DNA from: Collybiopsis luxurians FD-317 M1
Taxonomy: Eukaryota; Basidiomycota; Agaricomycetes; Agaricales; Omphalotaceae
Assembly: GCA_000827265.1 (NCBI GenBank)
Contig: KN834766.1
Coordinates: 491,061 to 555,060 of the forward strand
DNA length: 64,000 bases
Direction of reading: 5' to 3'
Below, piece after piece: positions 10,868 through 22,508 of this stretch. Within the stretch, counting starts at the first letter, position 1. Each line of letters starts with the position of its first letter. The position numbers and the translations under genes are program-made. Below the pieces are notes generated by a model, which was given only the letters and a program-made list of their open reading frames with translations, did no database searches and was not told where the DNA came from.

Positions 10868-11512
10868 GCCAGCTAGGGCTCAGAGCCCTGAGCCCCTTAA
10901 GCTGGGCCCTATTCAGCCCTATCTGCAAAGAGATAAGAAGAAATGAATTGAGCAGTGTTGTTGAGTGCATGTTTGAATTGATGTCAAGATCTGATGGGCT
11001 CAGGTAATTGAAGGTAAGATAGATTAGCTGGGCCCCAGCACTGTTGAGGGCTCAAGAGGGCTCACATTTTGGCTCAGAGTTTCCAAAGGCCCTGGGTACT
11101 CAGCTGGGGCTTAATTATTGTAACACAGAGCTTCAATATATGTGGCAGGTCATTGAGCTGTATACTCAATGACACAAGCCACCATTACAGATACTCAGGG
11201 GAAATTATTATCAATAATAAGTGAATAATCATGGTGCTATCATCCAGACTGATTGATTGCTCAAATAGTGCTGAGCTTCTTCTTTGAAAAAAAAAACTGT
11301 TGCACATGTCTAACAAGTACAGGAAAAGGTTGAACATTGAAACAATGGTGAAAGCAATGAATGGGATAACATTGCATGAAGATATTTATATATCTTAGTG
11401 TAGTTTCCTTTTGAAACTGCAAACTGGGGTTGAAACTGAGCCAGACCTCAGCCATCAAATAGGGCCTAGCTTGAGTTTTCAATGAGCCCTGGCCCTAGCT
11501 GGGCCTCAGCTG
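10868..11512. mobile_element. possible second degenerate TIR element
   Basis: The left edge (CAGCTAGGGCTCAGAGCCC... AAGCTGGGCCCTATT) is echoed in inverted form at the right edge (AATAGGGCCTAGCTT... GGCCCTAGCTG). That is what a decayed terminal-inverted-repeat element would look like. No matching target-site duplication was found, so the ends and class are uncertain. Confidence 0.35.
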
Positions 11513-12375
11513 CTGATCAGGAAAAAAGCCCTATAGCCTAGGCACACATGGGCTGTCCTCAGGCAGTTTAAGGCTTCTCAGGAGTCCTGGGCTACACTGG
11601 TTGACCAGGGTGCCAGAGGACACCCCCTAATCCTGTGGAGCCTGAGGATCCCTGGGGATCTTTCAGGTGTCCTGAGGCTTCAACATATGAATGGGAAATG
11701 ATAAAATATACTTTCATCTGTTCTTCTACTTATTCTACTCTTGTACATCAGCAAAAGTACTTCAAAGCCTAGGCTCACTTTGATTCCTTTTGGGAAACCT
11801 GGAGCTTCCTGGGCTACCTGGTAGACCCAGGGTGCCAGAGTTGCCCAAGGTTGCCAGGAGACACCCCCCAAATCCTGTGCACACTCAGGCAAATTAAAGT
11901 AGCCCAAGATATCCTGGGAATCTTTGAGCAGCCCTGAGAGCTCCCTGTGTATCTCTGAGTATCCCTGAGCATCCCTGGAAGGTATCTGCTTATGTTAAAA
12001 TCAATCTTGTAACCCTAGATAAATATCCAAACCCCTGTATATCTCATCTCACATATGTTTTGAGCAATGAGGAATATACATTAACTTGATTACATAATAC
12101 AACAGTAGAAATATAACTCGAAAATGAGATGGGTAAGTAGACAGACATTCAGTAAGCAGGAAAGTAAATGCAGTGTCAAGAAGATCAATCTAAGGTGATT
12201 AATCAGTATTAAAGAAGGGGAAAAAAAGGCAAGAACTCACCCAAGATAATAGCCCTCCTCTCTACACAGGTCCTTGCCCTCAAACAGCAATATAGGCTTC
12301 AGGTGCAAATGTAGGATGTACAAAATGAATCTAAGATATTCAATAAGCATAAGGAATCAAAAAGTAATAGAAAGC

Positions 12376-12771
12376 NNNNNNNNNNNNNNNNNNNNNNNNN
12401 NNNNNNNNNNNNNNNNNNNNNNNNNNNNNNNNNNNNNNNNNNNNNNNNNNNNNNNNNNNNNNNNNNNNNNNNNNNNNNNNNNNNNNNNNNNNNNNNNNNN
12501 NNNNNNNNNNNNNNNNNNNNNNNNNNNNNNNNNNNNNNNNNNNNNNNNNNNNNNNNNNNNNNNNNNNNNNNNNNNNNNNNNNNNNNNNNNNNNNNNNNNN
12601 NNNNNNNNNNNNNNNNNNNNNNNNNNNNNNNNNNNNNNNNNNNNNNNNNNNNNNNNNNNNNNNNNNNNNNNNNNNNNNNNNNNNNNNNNNNNNNNNNNNN
12701 NNNNNNNNNNNNNNNNNNNNNNNNNNNNNNNNNNNNNNNNNNNNNNNNNNNNNNNNNNNNNNNNNNNNNNN
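12376..12771. other. assembly gap (run of N)
   Basis: 396 undetermined bases inside the repeat cluster. Any frame drawn across it is an artefact. Confidence 0.99.
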
Positions 12772-12981
12772 GTGACAAGGCACCACTCTGTAGGTGTAAT
12801 AATGACTTAAAATTATTATTCAGGCTCAGAATAAAGGGTGTGTAATCAGCATAATTAAGCACAAGCTCATGCCAAAAGATATTTCAAGTTATGGCCCATT
12901 AATTGTGCCAATGCTGTGAACAAGTTTTTTATATAAATTTTATATTATGTTTCAGGCACACCAATGTATCTCCCAGGGGTG

Positions 12982-13021
12982 CCCAGGGATACCCAGGGAT
13001 GGCCCAGGGATGACCCAGGGA
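12982..13021. repeat. short tandem repeat, 10-11 bp unit x4
   Basis: Four near-identical units CCCAGGGAT plus one or two variable bases, inside the CCTGGG repeat cluster. Confidence 0.7.
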
Positions 13022-14160
13022 CTCTCAGGGAGACCAGGATTTGGACAAAAACCTGGGTAGCCCTGGCAAACTAGGCTGCCTAGAAGGCCTAAGGTTACTC
13101 AGGATTTGGCAAAATTCCTGGGCTGCCTTAGGCACCCTGGTCTAAGGGTTATTTTGCTGATGTACTGCTTCTTATATACTGTAGTATTGCATTTTATTAT
13201 ATACTTGTAATAGTACATTGTCACCTATTACTTCAGTTTTCCTAGTAGTCAGTTATCACATTGTAAGTACAGTCTAATATACTAGTGTAAGCTTTATATT
13301 GACTTAACATACTCCAGAACAGTATATTTGTGTAGTACAAAGCCTATACATATGTACATAGTATATATACAATAGGTTATAATAATACTGTGCATGTTTT
13401 GACCATGGTAAAATTTTTTTGATTGTAGACAGTTCACAGTGAGCTCATCATATGATTTATTAAAAAGTGAAAACCTCTGCATAATTCCAATCAAATAAAT
13501 GTTCTGGTTGTAATACATAACTATATAACTACAATATAATTTTGTATAATTTGTAGCATTTAAAATATTTCTGCTTCTGGTATCCTCAGGGAGCCTCAGG
13601 CCACTTTCAAACATCTTCCAGGGCACCTAGGAATTGGCTCAAAACCTGGGAAGCCTAGGCATCCTAAACAAATTAGGGTGCCCAAGAGTTCCTGAGGGTT
13701 CCTAGGATTTGGCCAATTTCCTGGGTGCCCTCAGGCTTCCTGTATTTGCCTGGGCTTAAAGTACTTTTTGTGATTGGCGGCACATCACTAAGATTCTTCA
13801 GACCTTTCCTGAATCCCTTGTACATGAATCCACAAGCATTCTACAGCTCAAGTAGTAGGATTCTGCACATAGCTTCCATCCTTCAAAACTTGTACCATCT
13901 GTGTGCACAGCATGATGGCCCACAAGTTTTGCATGTGTAATTAGAAATGTATGTGCTTATCAGGGTAAGGTATCTGTAATACTAGGTAAAACAGAAGGCA
14001 TACATATTATATGAGACTGTATGGTATAGAAGTTATACAAATAGGACCCGCTAGTAGGGCATAGCTCCAACTAGGATAGGAGACTTTGTAAAACTACAGA
14101 TCAATAGTTGGCCTTCACTAGCAATAATAAGAACTATTTCTGCAGAAAGTCTGCCAGCAA

Positions 14161-15678
14161 CTACACGCTTTCCCTTATATCACCTAACGAAATATCTGTG
14201 GAGTGAATTGGTGGGAGAGAGTTTACATCATGCTTGGTATGGCCAGGTGCATCGCTGTCCTCTGGCAGGGAGCGATGAACTTCAAAGGTGCAACTTCTAA
14301 GGGAAATTATAGACTGATGATCGAAGCGCATGGTAGATATAAGCTGAGCCTGCTGTATGGAAGGATCAATATCAGTTCGATGAACTCGAAAAGCAAACGC
14401 TTCAGTGGTTTTATTATTAGTTTGATCATGAATTATTAAGAGAAGGACGGCGACAGGGTAAATTCCCTAGTGACAAAGCAAAATATCAGCTGCCTCATCA
14501 ATACCAAAAGCTCGAATCACATACAGCTATTTGGCTGTTTACTGGGGTATACAAATCGCCCAAAGTTCCATCTTTCAAAGGGATAACCGAGGATACCAGC
14601 ATGGTGAGCTACAGATTGTTTGAGTATTAAATTTCCTTTACTCTGGACAGTGCAACGCCAGACATACGCATGAAAGGGTGTACAATATCCCTGTTTCAAT
14701 AAGAAGAGTATAGATTCTTCCGACTCTTGCACATATGTCTGCGGTGGCATCCAGATTATCCAGGGATTCAGCTCGATTCCTCCTGAGATCAAGTAAGAGT
14801 GAAGTGTCTGAGCTCAATGCAGTTACTGACCATGCCTTGATTAAAATTAATGATGTAGTAATAGAGTTTGTTAAGACAGACAATAGAAGCGTTCCAACTT
14901 GAGTCACGTTGATCCCATGGTTAAGTCGATTGAATAATTCCCCGGTTTGTGTATTTATGATTATCATAGCGATGCGGATGGCAATTGTGGCGGCCGCAGA
15001 GGCTACAAGCGATTAATTAAGTACACGACAATAACCAGTTGTCGTATCCACTCACCCGTAGTAAGGAAGAGCATGCATATACATACGGCTAGAGCCTTTG
15101 TGCCATCGACCGAGTAAATTACCCAAGCGCGCCAGACAACCACTCCATCCGTGAGAATGTACTGTTAGTTGTCAAATCAGTTCAGGGGAAGATAAAGTAA
15201 TGGCTACACGCTCATACATTAATTGATACCATAGCATTGAAGAAGGGAAGGTAATTGGGCGCGCTTCGTAAATCAGGATTAGGAGACAAAAACCAAGCTT
15301 GGATCAGCTGGATTAACGTGGAGATCGAAGCCATCCAGTATGCCGTCGATAGAAGGAACATGAAAATTATCATGCTAAACAAGATTTTCCGTGCTCTCGT
15401 TGTAAGTCCTTGACGTCTAATCTTTGGCTGAGCAATACGTTCAAACGTTATGCCAGCGGAATGCGAGAACGGCTCACGATATCGTATATGAACAGATAGA
15501 AACTAAGACAGCATATATTCCTTTCATTCGAGTAAAATGTCAAGCATAGTCAAGATTTCTCAAAGAACTCGAGTGACCCACCGTACACGAATGTCTGTGG
15601 AATAATAGCGATGATATGGCCGCTGTGATAGAGCAGGGTCACTGCGTGTTCATGTTCCTCCAGGCTGTTGAGAGTCAT
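14161..15678 (-). CDS. seven-helix membrane protein, array copy C
   Basis: Intact paralogue of copies A and D with the same intron plan, starting at ATG 15678 (MTLNSLEEHEHAVTLLYHSG). It keeps the family landmarks: ARKILFSMIIFMFLLSTAYW, IQAWFLSPNPDLRSAPNYLPFF, GVVVWRAW, GINVTQVGTLLLSVLTNS, LIKAW, IYTLLIETGILYTLSC, KDGTLGDLYTPVNSQIA and GIYPVAVLLL. The C-terminal tail is the most diverged of the array but still ends in LPPI...ISLGDIRESV. That suggests the short end motif is constrained while the rest of the tail drifts. It lies just right of the CpG-poor island yet has ordinary CpG content, unlike copy B on the other side. Function unknown. Confidence 0.72.
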
Positions 15679-16885
15679 TCTAAGCCCACGCGACAGTCCT
15701 CAGAAGCAAAACGAAATGGAAGGGGTCAGCGCGACGCTTGACACACTGTTATATAGGATCTACAGAGAATCAGTGAGGCGACAACTCTGAATCTTGTATC
15801 ATATCATAACAAAAAGCGGGAGATGCAGTTCGGTATAGAAGAAGTTTAGCTCAGATTTCAAAAGGGTGAGCCATTGTCAAAACAACCTTAATTAAATGAT
15901 ATTGATATTGATATTGACGGAGAAGAGATTGACAGAATTCCAAAACTGTATCCTTTTGTGAAAGCCCAGGATTCACCAGTGCACTAAAATAGCAGGTCAG
16001 AAACGGCGAAGAGAAATTAGAGGTGAAGTTGGATCACTTTCCGGCCATGGGCCTGATCAAACTTTTGTAGAATTCACGCGCTCTCTGCGCTCGCGAGGCC
16101 AAACCGAACGACAGGCTTTCCCGATCTCGGTAGAGGGAGGTACAGAGGCAATGTCTAATTTAACTCAGGCTTTGCCTGGCGCGTGCCATTGATGTACTGT
16201 GATATCAAGACACCCAGCCCCACGGGAAGTAGGAAGCCAGATCCATAAGGTGCAAGTTGAGGTTAATTATGTGCCCAAGGACTGTTCAAAGATGTAACTT
16301 TTTGGCGGATGACATGTACCAGCACGATTGGCTTGATCTATCTATACAAATTGAGACCGCAGGAAAGATCAGTCATTATACGGTATTCAAAAGAGTCCCG
16401 GTGAGGGAATCGAATGCTCCTTTCGCTCAGGATCGTATGCTAGTCCCCTAGTCGACTTTGGCAAGGGACCCTATTCGGACTGACTCAGCATTCTGTCTTC
16501 ATCGGCTCAAATTTCAACTAGTATATTATACCATCCCTTGTGGTGTTATTTCTTGACTGCGCTTCAAAAAAACAACAGTTTCTTCTCCCGAGCATCACTC
16601 GTCTTGTTCGGAGCAGATTCCTCCGTATGGTTTATGTGTCAACGTCATCAACATCCGCATGCGTTGCAGCCTAAAAACCCATGGGCTTTATGCAACAGTT
16701 TCTGCATTACGGCTGCGTCAACAGCTGTGTATTGGTACTAAATAGAGCATCAATAGTGTATCGCAACTAACAAATAAGCTTTTCTAACCTTTGAGGAAAC
16801 AAGTACATCGCTACAATTACAAGTACAAAGCGGAGATGTAACCGTCTAGCGGACTCCGCGAAGTGAAAAAGTACAGACTAATCCC
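15679..16885. other. spacer between copies C and D
   Basis: A few short frames without recognisable domains. A three-unit ATTGAT microsatellite lies near 15899-15916. No gene supported. Confidence 0.4.
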
Positions 16886-18392
16886 TTACACATTCTCCCT
16901 AACGTCACCCCATGTAATGGTCGCAGAAGGAATCGGAGGAAGGAAGCTTTGACCCTGCTTTTTGAGGCCACCCGTATGACCGTCGAGGTAGCTATCAACT
17001 TCAGAGATGTCGCTTCCGATGGACATAACCGACCGACGTTCGAAGCGCATGGACTCAAGCTGCCTTGTGGCAGAACGATAACTTGACTGGTTAGCCCCGG
17101 AAGCGAACACTTTGATCGTTTTGTCGACGGATCGATTCTCGGTTACCAAGAGAAGAACGGCGACAGGGTAAATTCCCTATGATCAGTGAAATATGAGCGG
17201 TCTAATGAATGTAGAGATTTCAGGTTACATACAGCAAGCTGGGTGTTTACAGGTGTATACAAGTCACCCAGAGTCCCTTCCTTCAAGGGGATCACCGTAG
17301 AAATGAGCACAGTGATCTAAAAATTGCTTGAGGTCAGTTTTGAGTTGATTGGAACTGAGGTTCGAAAGAATTACACAGGAAAGAGAGTATAATACGCCTG
17401 TTTCGATGAGGAGAGCAAATACTTTTCCAGCTCGTGCACGTGTGTCGCCAGCAGCATCCAGATCTTCCCGGATTTCAGCCCGACTTTTCCTGGAAACCAG
17501 CAAGTTAATCACCAACCTGTGCGTTGGAAGTTGTATTAAGGTTACTAACCATGCTTTGATCGAAATCAACGATGTAGCAAGAGAGTTTGTCAAGACAGAC
17601 ATTACCAGTGTCGCGACCTGCGTCACATTAATCCCATGGGTAAGTCTGCTGAATAGTAACCCAGTTTGCGTATTTATGATCATCATAGCGATGCGGATGC
17701 CGATTGTGGCGGTCACAGAGACTACGAGACGTCGACATAATCAGTCCGATAAGAGAACAAATCCGTTACCACTCACTATTAGCCAAAAAAAACATGAACA
17801 AGCAAACGCCTAGAGCTGCTTTCCCGTCTGCGGAGCATAGCACCCAAGCACGCCAGATGACCACAGCATCGGTGAGAATGTACTGCCCAACGTCAGGCCA
17901 ATCCAGAGGAACTGAAGATAGGGCAGAGGGTGCACTCACATTGACCAAACTCAGGGCATTGAAGAAGGGGAGATAATTGGGAGCACTTCGGGCATCAGGA
18001 TCAGGAGACAAGAACCAAGCTTGGATCAACTGGATCAACGTTGAGATAGAAGCTATCCAGTAGACCGTTGACAGAAGGTACATGAAAATTGTCATCCCGA
18101 ACAAGATTTTCCGCGCCCTTGTTGCGAGTCCTCGACGGCTAATCTCCAGCTTAGGAATGCGTCGTTGTGCTTCCAAAATGTGAAAGAAGCTCACATCATG
18201 ATGTACGAAGAAACAGGGATTAAGACGGAGTATATCCCTATCATTTGAACGAATTATCAGGTACTGTCGAGCTGGCAATTAATTAAGCAACGCACCGTAT
18301 ACGAACGTCTGTGGTATTACAGCGATGACATGGCCGCTGTGATACAGTAATATCACAGCGTGCTCATGCTCCTCCGGGCTGTTCAAAGTCAT
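16886..18392 (-). CDS. seven-helix membrane protein, array copy D
   Basis: The clearest member of the array. From ATG 18392 (MTLNSPEEHEHAV) nine or so exons give about 370 aa. Order: helix 1 (HVIAVIPQTFVYGIYSVLI); RRGLATRARK; helix 2 (ILFGMTIFMYLLSTVYW); IQAWFLSPDPDARSAPN; VVIWRAWVLCSADG; helix 4 with TATIGIRIAMMI; THGINVTQVATLVMSVLTNS; ISIKAW; the charged loop KSRAEIREDLDAAGDTRAR; helix 6 (FALLIETGVLYSLSC); GTLGDLYTPVNTQLA; helix 7 (GIYPVAVLLLVTEN); and a Ser-rich tail ending PPIPSATITWGDVREN. The third exon starts after ...GAGATTAG, which restores phase in all four copies. No enzyme motif is present. A receptor-like or sensor role is possible but unproven. Confidence 0.78.
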
Positions 18393-19390
18393 CGCAACCA
18401 GGCGACGGGACAGAAAAAAACCAGGTCCTTAGAAGTGGAAAGGAGCGGGGGAAGAGCGCGACGCTCTATAGGGAATCATGCTGTTGCAGATGCTTATGAA
18501 GGTTCATATGTATCAATTTCGGCCACAGGAACCGCACACCGACAATATGATGGAATGCGGCAAATGTAATTCAACCGTGGTAAGGCTTCATCAAAGCATC
18601 GATTCATCATAATGATGACGGTGAGTGAGAGGAAAGGTCACTGTTGTCAAGACTTTGAGAAAGCAAGGGGTTGAATGATCTCTTGGAGATTTATATAAAC
18701 GAGTTGATACCGCCAGCGCATGACTGTCCACCAGAAATATTTGTATCTTTGTATGTGTGTGTACCAATGGATCCTTGATGGTTGATACGGCGGACGAAGG
18801 AGTAATATCACCCACATGCGTTAAAATAGGGTTCCAGACTAAAAGTATCATGAAACGTTCCTCGGTATTGATCAGTTTAGGATTGTTTAGGACTTCATAG
18901 CTTGCTGAAACCGTCATACGTATCGCTATCCTTGAAACCGAAAAGAAGAACAGGCGAGGAATTGAGAATGTCTCGAGCTTTGGGATTGTTCTGACTCTAG
19001 AGGATATGCTGAAGCCTGAGACCAATTTCTACAAAGTTACATATAAGCTAGCGAGCGCTGATTGATTGTTCGATGACTTTGATAAACCTCGCGGTATAAC
19101 GTGAAATAGGCTCGGCAAAATGCGTCTGCTTGGGCGTTTAATTATAATAATAAAGCTTGATCCGGCGGTATCCGTGCTCTGACGACGTTCTCGTCTCACA
19201 TTCTGTACATAGACATTAGGGCAAAGAGAAAGGTCCTTCCCAGTAAGCAATCACATTATTAGCATAAAGGTCGCAATGTTCTGACCCATACATAAATGAC
19301 AGTCGCTTTCGCAGATAGGTACGTCCCGTAACCTTTTGAAAAATGCTCTCCTCACTCAAAGCCTCAGCTTCCCTTCGGAATCCATGAACT
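18393..19390. other. intergenic, no supported gene
   Basis: A 144-codon minus-strand frame at 18591-19025 has no recognisable features and no paralogue; I do not call it. The rest is likely the promoter region of copy D and of the F-box gene. Confidence 0.4.
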
Positions 19391-20914
19391 ATGCTTCAGT
19401 TTGACCAAGATATGCTGAGCTCTGATCGGCAATCTCAGCCATTACCGTCACTTCTCACTGGGCTCCGACTAAATCAAGCTTCCCGTAGTGACTGCGTTAA
19501 TCATGCAGCGATTGACAACCTTCCTGTTGAACTTTTGTCTCAGATATTTCTCGAACTTCTAGCCGACCTTCCGATGTCAGTCCCATTTGACTGTCAACAG
19601 CTTTGGCAACTCGGCCATGTCTCTGCTTTCTGGAGATCAGTTGTCCATTCGAACATGTCTCTGGCGTGGTCGAACATTAAAGTCAACTTTCGACCTTCCT
19701 CCCGCGCCGCCAGCCTTGGTCAAACTTCTGCAGAAGTTCTTCGGATCTGCCTCGAGCGATCTCGAGATTGCCCTTTGACGATAGCATTCACCTGTGCTTC
19801 CAACGCTGGTGAGAACGATTGGCTTCCATGTTGGGATCTATTGATGGGGGTGTGTGATCGATGGAGAATCATCGACTTCTTCATCCCCATAACGGTCTTG
19901 AGCAAATTTGCCCCAGTTAAAGGCCGTATTCCTGCCCTCGAGACGTTGTATCTGAGCTTGGAACCTCAAAATGCACATTCCTTACCTCACCCAGTTGATG
20001 TATTCGAGGAGGCTCCGAAACTCTGTTCCGTCATCATGAGCTCTCATCTCTCAATGCAATCGTTCAGGCTTCCTTGGAAACAAATTACTAGTTACCGTAC
20101 ACAAAGGATGGAGGTGGAGGATTGCATCAAGGTTCTCCGCCTTGCTCCTCTTCTTCACTCCTTGTGTGTTAGACTTGATGCGACAACCCGTAGCCACATC
20201 CGAGCAGAGCCTCCAGCAGCTGACACTTGTGACTACAGCTTGAAACCGCTCACATCGCTCACCGGTGTGAGCCTTAACGGACTCATGCGTCCAGGCTCTG
20301 AACATGTCCTATTCCAGCGATTGCTCATGCTCTCAGGGCCATCCGAAATTCTTTTTCCGTCAGTCATGGAGCTTCGACTCGTGGTCAGCCCTGGCTCTTT
20401 GTCAAACTTCGTTACCCCGCCATTTGCTACATCGTGCTTCAGTTCTGCATTGACGAAACTCACCATTCGTGGTGTTTTCGACGCTAGTGAGGACTACGCC
20501 GGAGCCAGAGAGTTTCTAGCGAATCTGCCGAGTGTTCAAAAACTTTCTTTCGGAGTTTGCTTCCATCATGATCGAGAAGTGGTCAACACTTTGTATAATA
20601 TACTTCTGATTCCACCATCATCGGATCGAGACGTGGTGTTACCCAAATTGGAGGAATTGATGCTGGAGATTGACTACGGTGATGTTGACGGACCTATCGT
20701 TCCGATGTGGGCGCTCAAGCCAATGCGAAATATGCTCAAGTCGCGAAGAAGAACGATGGAGAGTGCACACTTGAAGCATAGTAGGCCGATTCCCGCTCAA
20801 TTGCAGAAATTCCATCTTTCTCTGTCGTCCTGGAATGCTTCTTCTCTTTCCGGATGGCTCGTAGATGTTTTGGAAGATTTAGGAAAGGAGGGGCTCGAAC
20901 TTAGAGTGTCCTGA
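19391..20914 (+). CDS. F-box protein, 507 aa, single exon
   Basis: Starts with ATG at 19391. Residues about 43-90 form a canonical Agaricomycete F-box: IDNLPVELLSQIFLELLADL, then the WQLGHVSAFWRSVVHSN part followed by MSLAWSNIKVNF. The rest is a long, mildly leucine-rich region with no catalytic signature, as in hundreds of similar proteins in mushroom genomes. These are thought to present unknown substrates to SCF E3 ligases via Skp1. The frame is uninterrupted and has ordinary CpG content, so I take it as functional. It is unrelated in sequence to the F-box-like gene at 806 except in the domain itself. Confidence 0.85.
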   Translation: MLQFDQDMLSSDRQSQPLPSLLTGLRLNQASRSDCVNHAAIDNLPVELLSQIFLELLADLPMSVPFDCQQLWQLGHVSAFWRSVVHSNMSLAWSNIKVNFRPSSRAASLGQTSAEVLRICLERSRDCPLTIAFTCASNAGENDWLPCWDLLMGVCDRWRIIDFFIPITVLSKFAPVKGRIPALETLYLSLEPQNAHSLPHPVDVFEEAPKLCSVIMSSHLSMQSFRLPWKQITSYRTQRMEVEDCIKVLRLAPLLHSLCVRLDATTRSHIRAEPPAADTCDYSLKPLTSLTGVSLNGLMRPGSEHVLFQRLLMLSGPSEILFPSVMELRLVVSPGSLSNFVTPPFATSCFSSALTKLTIRGVFDASEDYAGAREFLANLPSVQKLSFGVCFHHDREVVNTLYNILLIPPSSDRDVVLPKLEELMLEIDYGDVDGPIVPMWALKPMRNMLKSRRRTMESAHLKHSRPIPAQLQKFHLSLSSWNASSLSGWLVDVLEDLGKEGLELRVS

Positions 20915-21352
20915 ATATCTTAGTGTTTTTGTTTTGGCGTTGGTCCTTGGTCCTTCGTGCATTCACCTCGTCTCACTCATGCCCGCTTGGCTTCAACTTC
21001 CAGGCGATGAGTGACGACTTGAGTCGGTAATAGGTATCGTTTTGTCTATTGTTCTTGTACCTACTTTTTCCCACATCTGAATAAATACACGAAGTCAAAC
21101 CCGATCCTCTTTTTCCTTTTTTAGTACTAGTTGGTGCCCGCGAGGAAATTCATGATGCTCATTGTTTGCTATTGAGAAAGTCGTTGTTGCCTGGCAATTT
21201 TTGGAATGGTAAGGCGCATTGTTCACAGTACTATTATAAAGAGCGGTATAGCTACCAGTCTTCTCATCGTGTTTCCTGCATTCCAGTCTTCTATCATTTT
21301 CTCCTACTCTCCAGTTGACCTGGCCTTCTGCTGATTCCAACTAACAATCAAT
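20915..21352. other. intergenic, likely promoter of the RRxS-rich gene
   Basis: Contains a TATTATAAAG word at about 21231-21240, some 115 nt upstream of the next ATG. No gene seen. Confidence 0.35.
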
Positions 21353-22508
21353 ATGACCTCCAACCGTGACTTGCTAAACCCAATCCGCTCCGTGAATTGG
21401 CGCGGTGCTTTTCCGGACATGGACAAGGCCTCAATGCCGTGAGTTTTCAAGGAAATTTCTCCTTTCCTAGCCATTCCAATCAAGATTGTTCTCCTTTCTC
21501 TTAACCTCAGTCAGGGCGATTGCGCGTTTTTTTTTGATGATGGGGAATCCGAAACAGGCTCGGAGTACAGTCAAGGAAGGCGATCATCTACCTCCTCAAA
21601 CGCCAGCAATGTACGACGCGGTTCATCGGATTCGACATTCGCTGTTTCTCGACGTGGTTCAGAAGTCTCTACGTCAGGAAGTCTAGGAAGGCGACCATCA
21701 GCGAGCTCAAACTCAGCGGATACTTTCGCTTCCTCTCGACGCGGTTCTGCATTCTCTACGTCAGGAGCAAGCGAGTATAGCTTTGGAAGAAGGGACTCTA
21801 CATCCTCAACGTCGACCGTCAGACCATATGATTTATTTGATCCGGCGTACAACTTGGGAAGGAGGGATTCAAATCAATCAACCTCTAGCTACGGGAGGCG
21901 TGGGTCTACGCCCGGCCTAATGGATCCTAGAGATCCTAGGGATCTGTACAATGCGGTGTTACAATCACCTCGTACTGAGCCCTACCATCACCCCCGTGTT
22001 CCGCCTTATCCTCAGGGACGCCAGTCGAGAACGCCTGAACCACGAAGGCACTCTGGGACTCTTTCATCTGGAAGGAGCCGTATCGAAAGTCCTACCCCCG
22101 GTCGAAGCTGTTTCCCGCCAATTGAGGAAGAAGACCCGGTAACCCCACCAAAGGTTGGTATCAATTTTGTCGCCGTGCTTAGTATTCTCATTCTTTTTCA
22201 GCGTGGCCCCGTCCCTATAGACCCAAAATGGTATCTAAATCCAAACGCACCGGACTCTCGTCAGGTAGGCCATTTTCTACATGGCCCGGTTTAAGAATTG
22301 ACATATTCTGTTATTCCCTCGTAGTACTGGGGCGGCAAGCGCCCCTCAGGTATGGCCCCGGGTCCACTTGATCCCCCAGCACCTACCCCCCGCCGCTCCA
22401 CTCGTATTGCGGAACACGTATGTCCTCTATACTGGGTTTGTGTTTGATACTGATTGCATGATATCATAGCATGAAAACTCCGGGACTCGTCCACAGTACA
22501 AGTACTAA
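21353..22508 (+). CDS. basic Ser/Arg-rich protein with serial RRxS sites, 307 aa
   Basis: Five exons (21353-21438, 21511-22153, 22202-22264, 22325-22417, 22470-22508) join in phase. No known domain. The central region is disordered and built of repeats: at least nine RRxS words (RRSS, RRGS, RRPS, RRDS and RRHS variants) spaced by Ser/Thr-rich linkers, plus a terminal RRST. RRxS is the textbook consensus for PKA and related basophilic kinases. The C-terminal third is Pro-rich and more conserved-looking (PIDPKWYLNPNAPDSRQ, then YWGGKRPSG and TPRRSTRIAEH). That part may be the functional end. I infer a heavily phosphorylated cytosolic or nuclear protein; the partner is unknown. The whole protein is visible only after splicing. 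Confidence 0.7.

Larger units (their letters stand above)
11580..13745. repeat. cluster of degenerate CCTGGG / CCAGGG repeats
   Basis: Related words recur around the sequence gap. TCCTGGGCTAC ... CCAGGGTGCCAGAG ... AATCCTGTG occurs at about 11587-11640 and again at 11807-11880. A CAGGATTTGGCAAAATTCCT-like unit occurs about four times between 13030 and 13735. The copies are diverged and carry no coding frame. They probably explain the assembly gap. Confidence 0.5.

Noticed and set aside
12274..12862. Three long frames on both strands across the N run
   Set aside because: They consist mainly of undetermined residues; flanking real sequence has no coding features.
18591..19025. 144-codon minus-strand frame
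   Set aside because: No domain, no paralogue, no clear splice partners; composition not protein-like enough to call.
21571..21852. 93-codon minus-strand frame rich in EPRRE words
   Set aside because: Mirror of the RRxS repeats, which join properly with spliced plus-strand exons.
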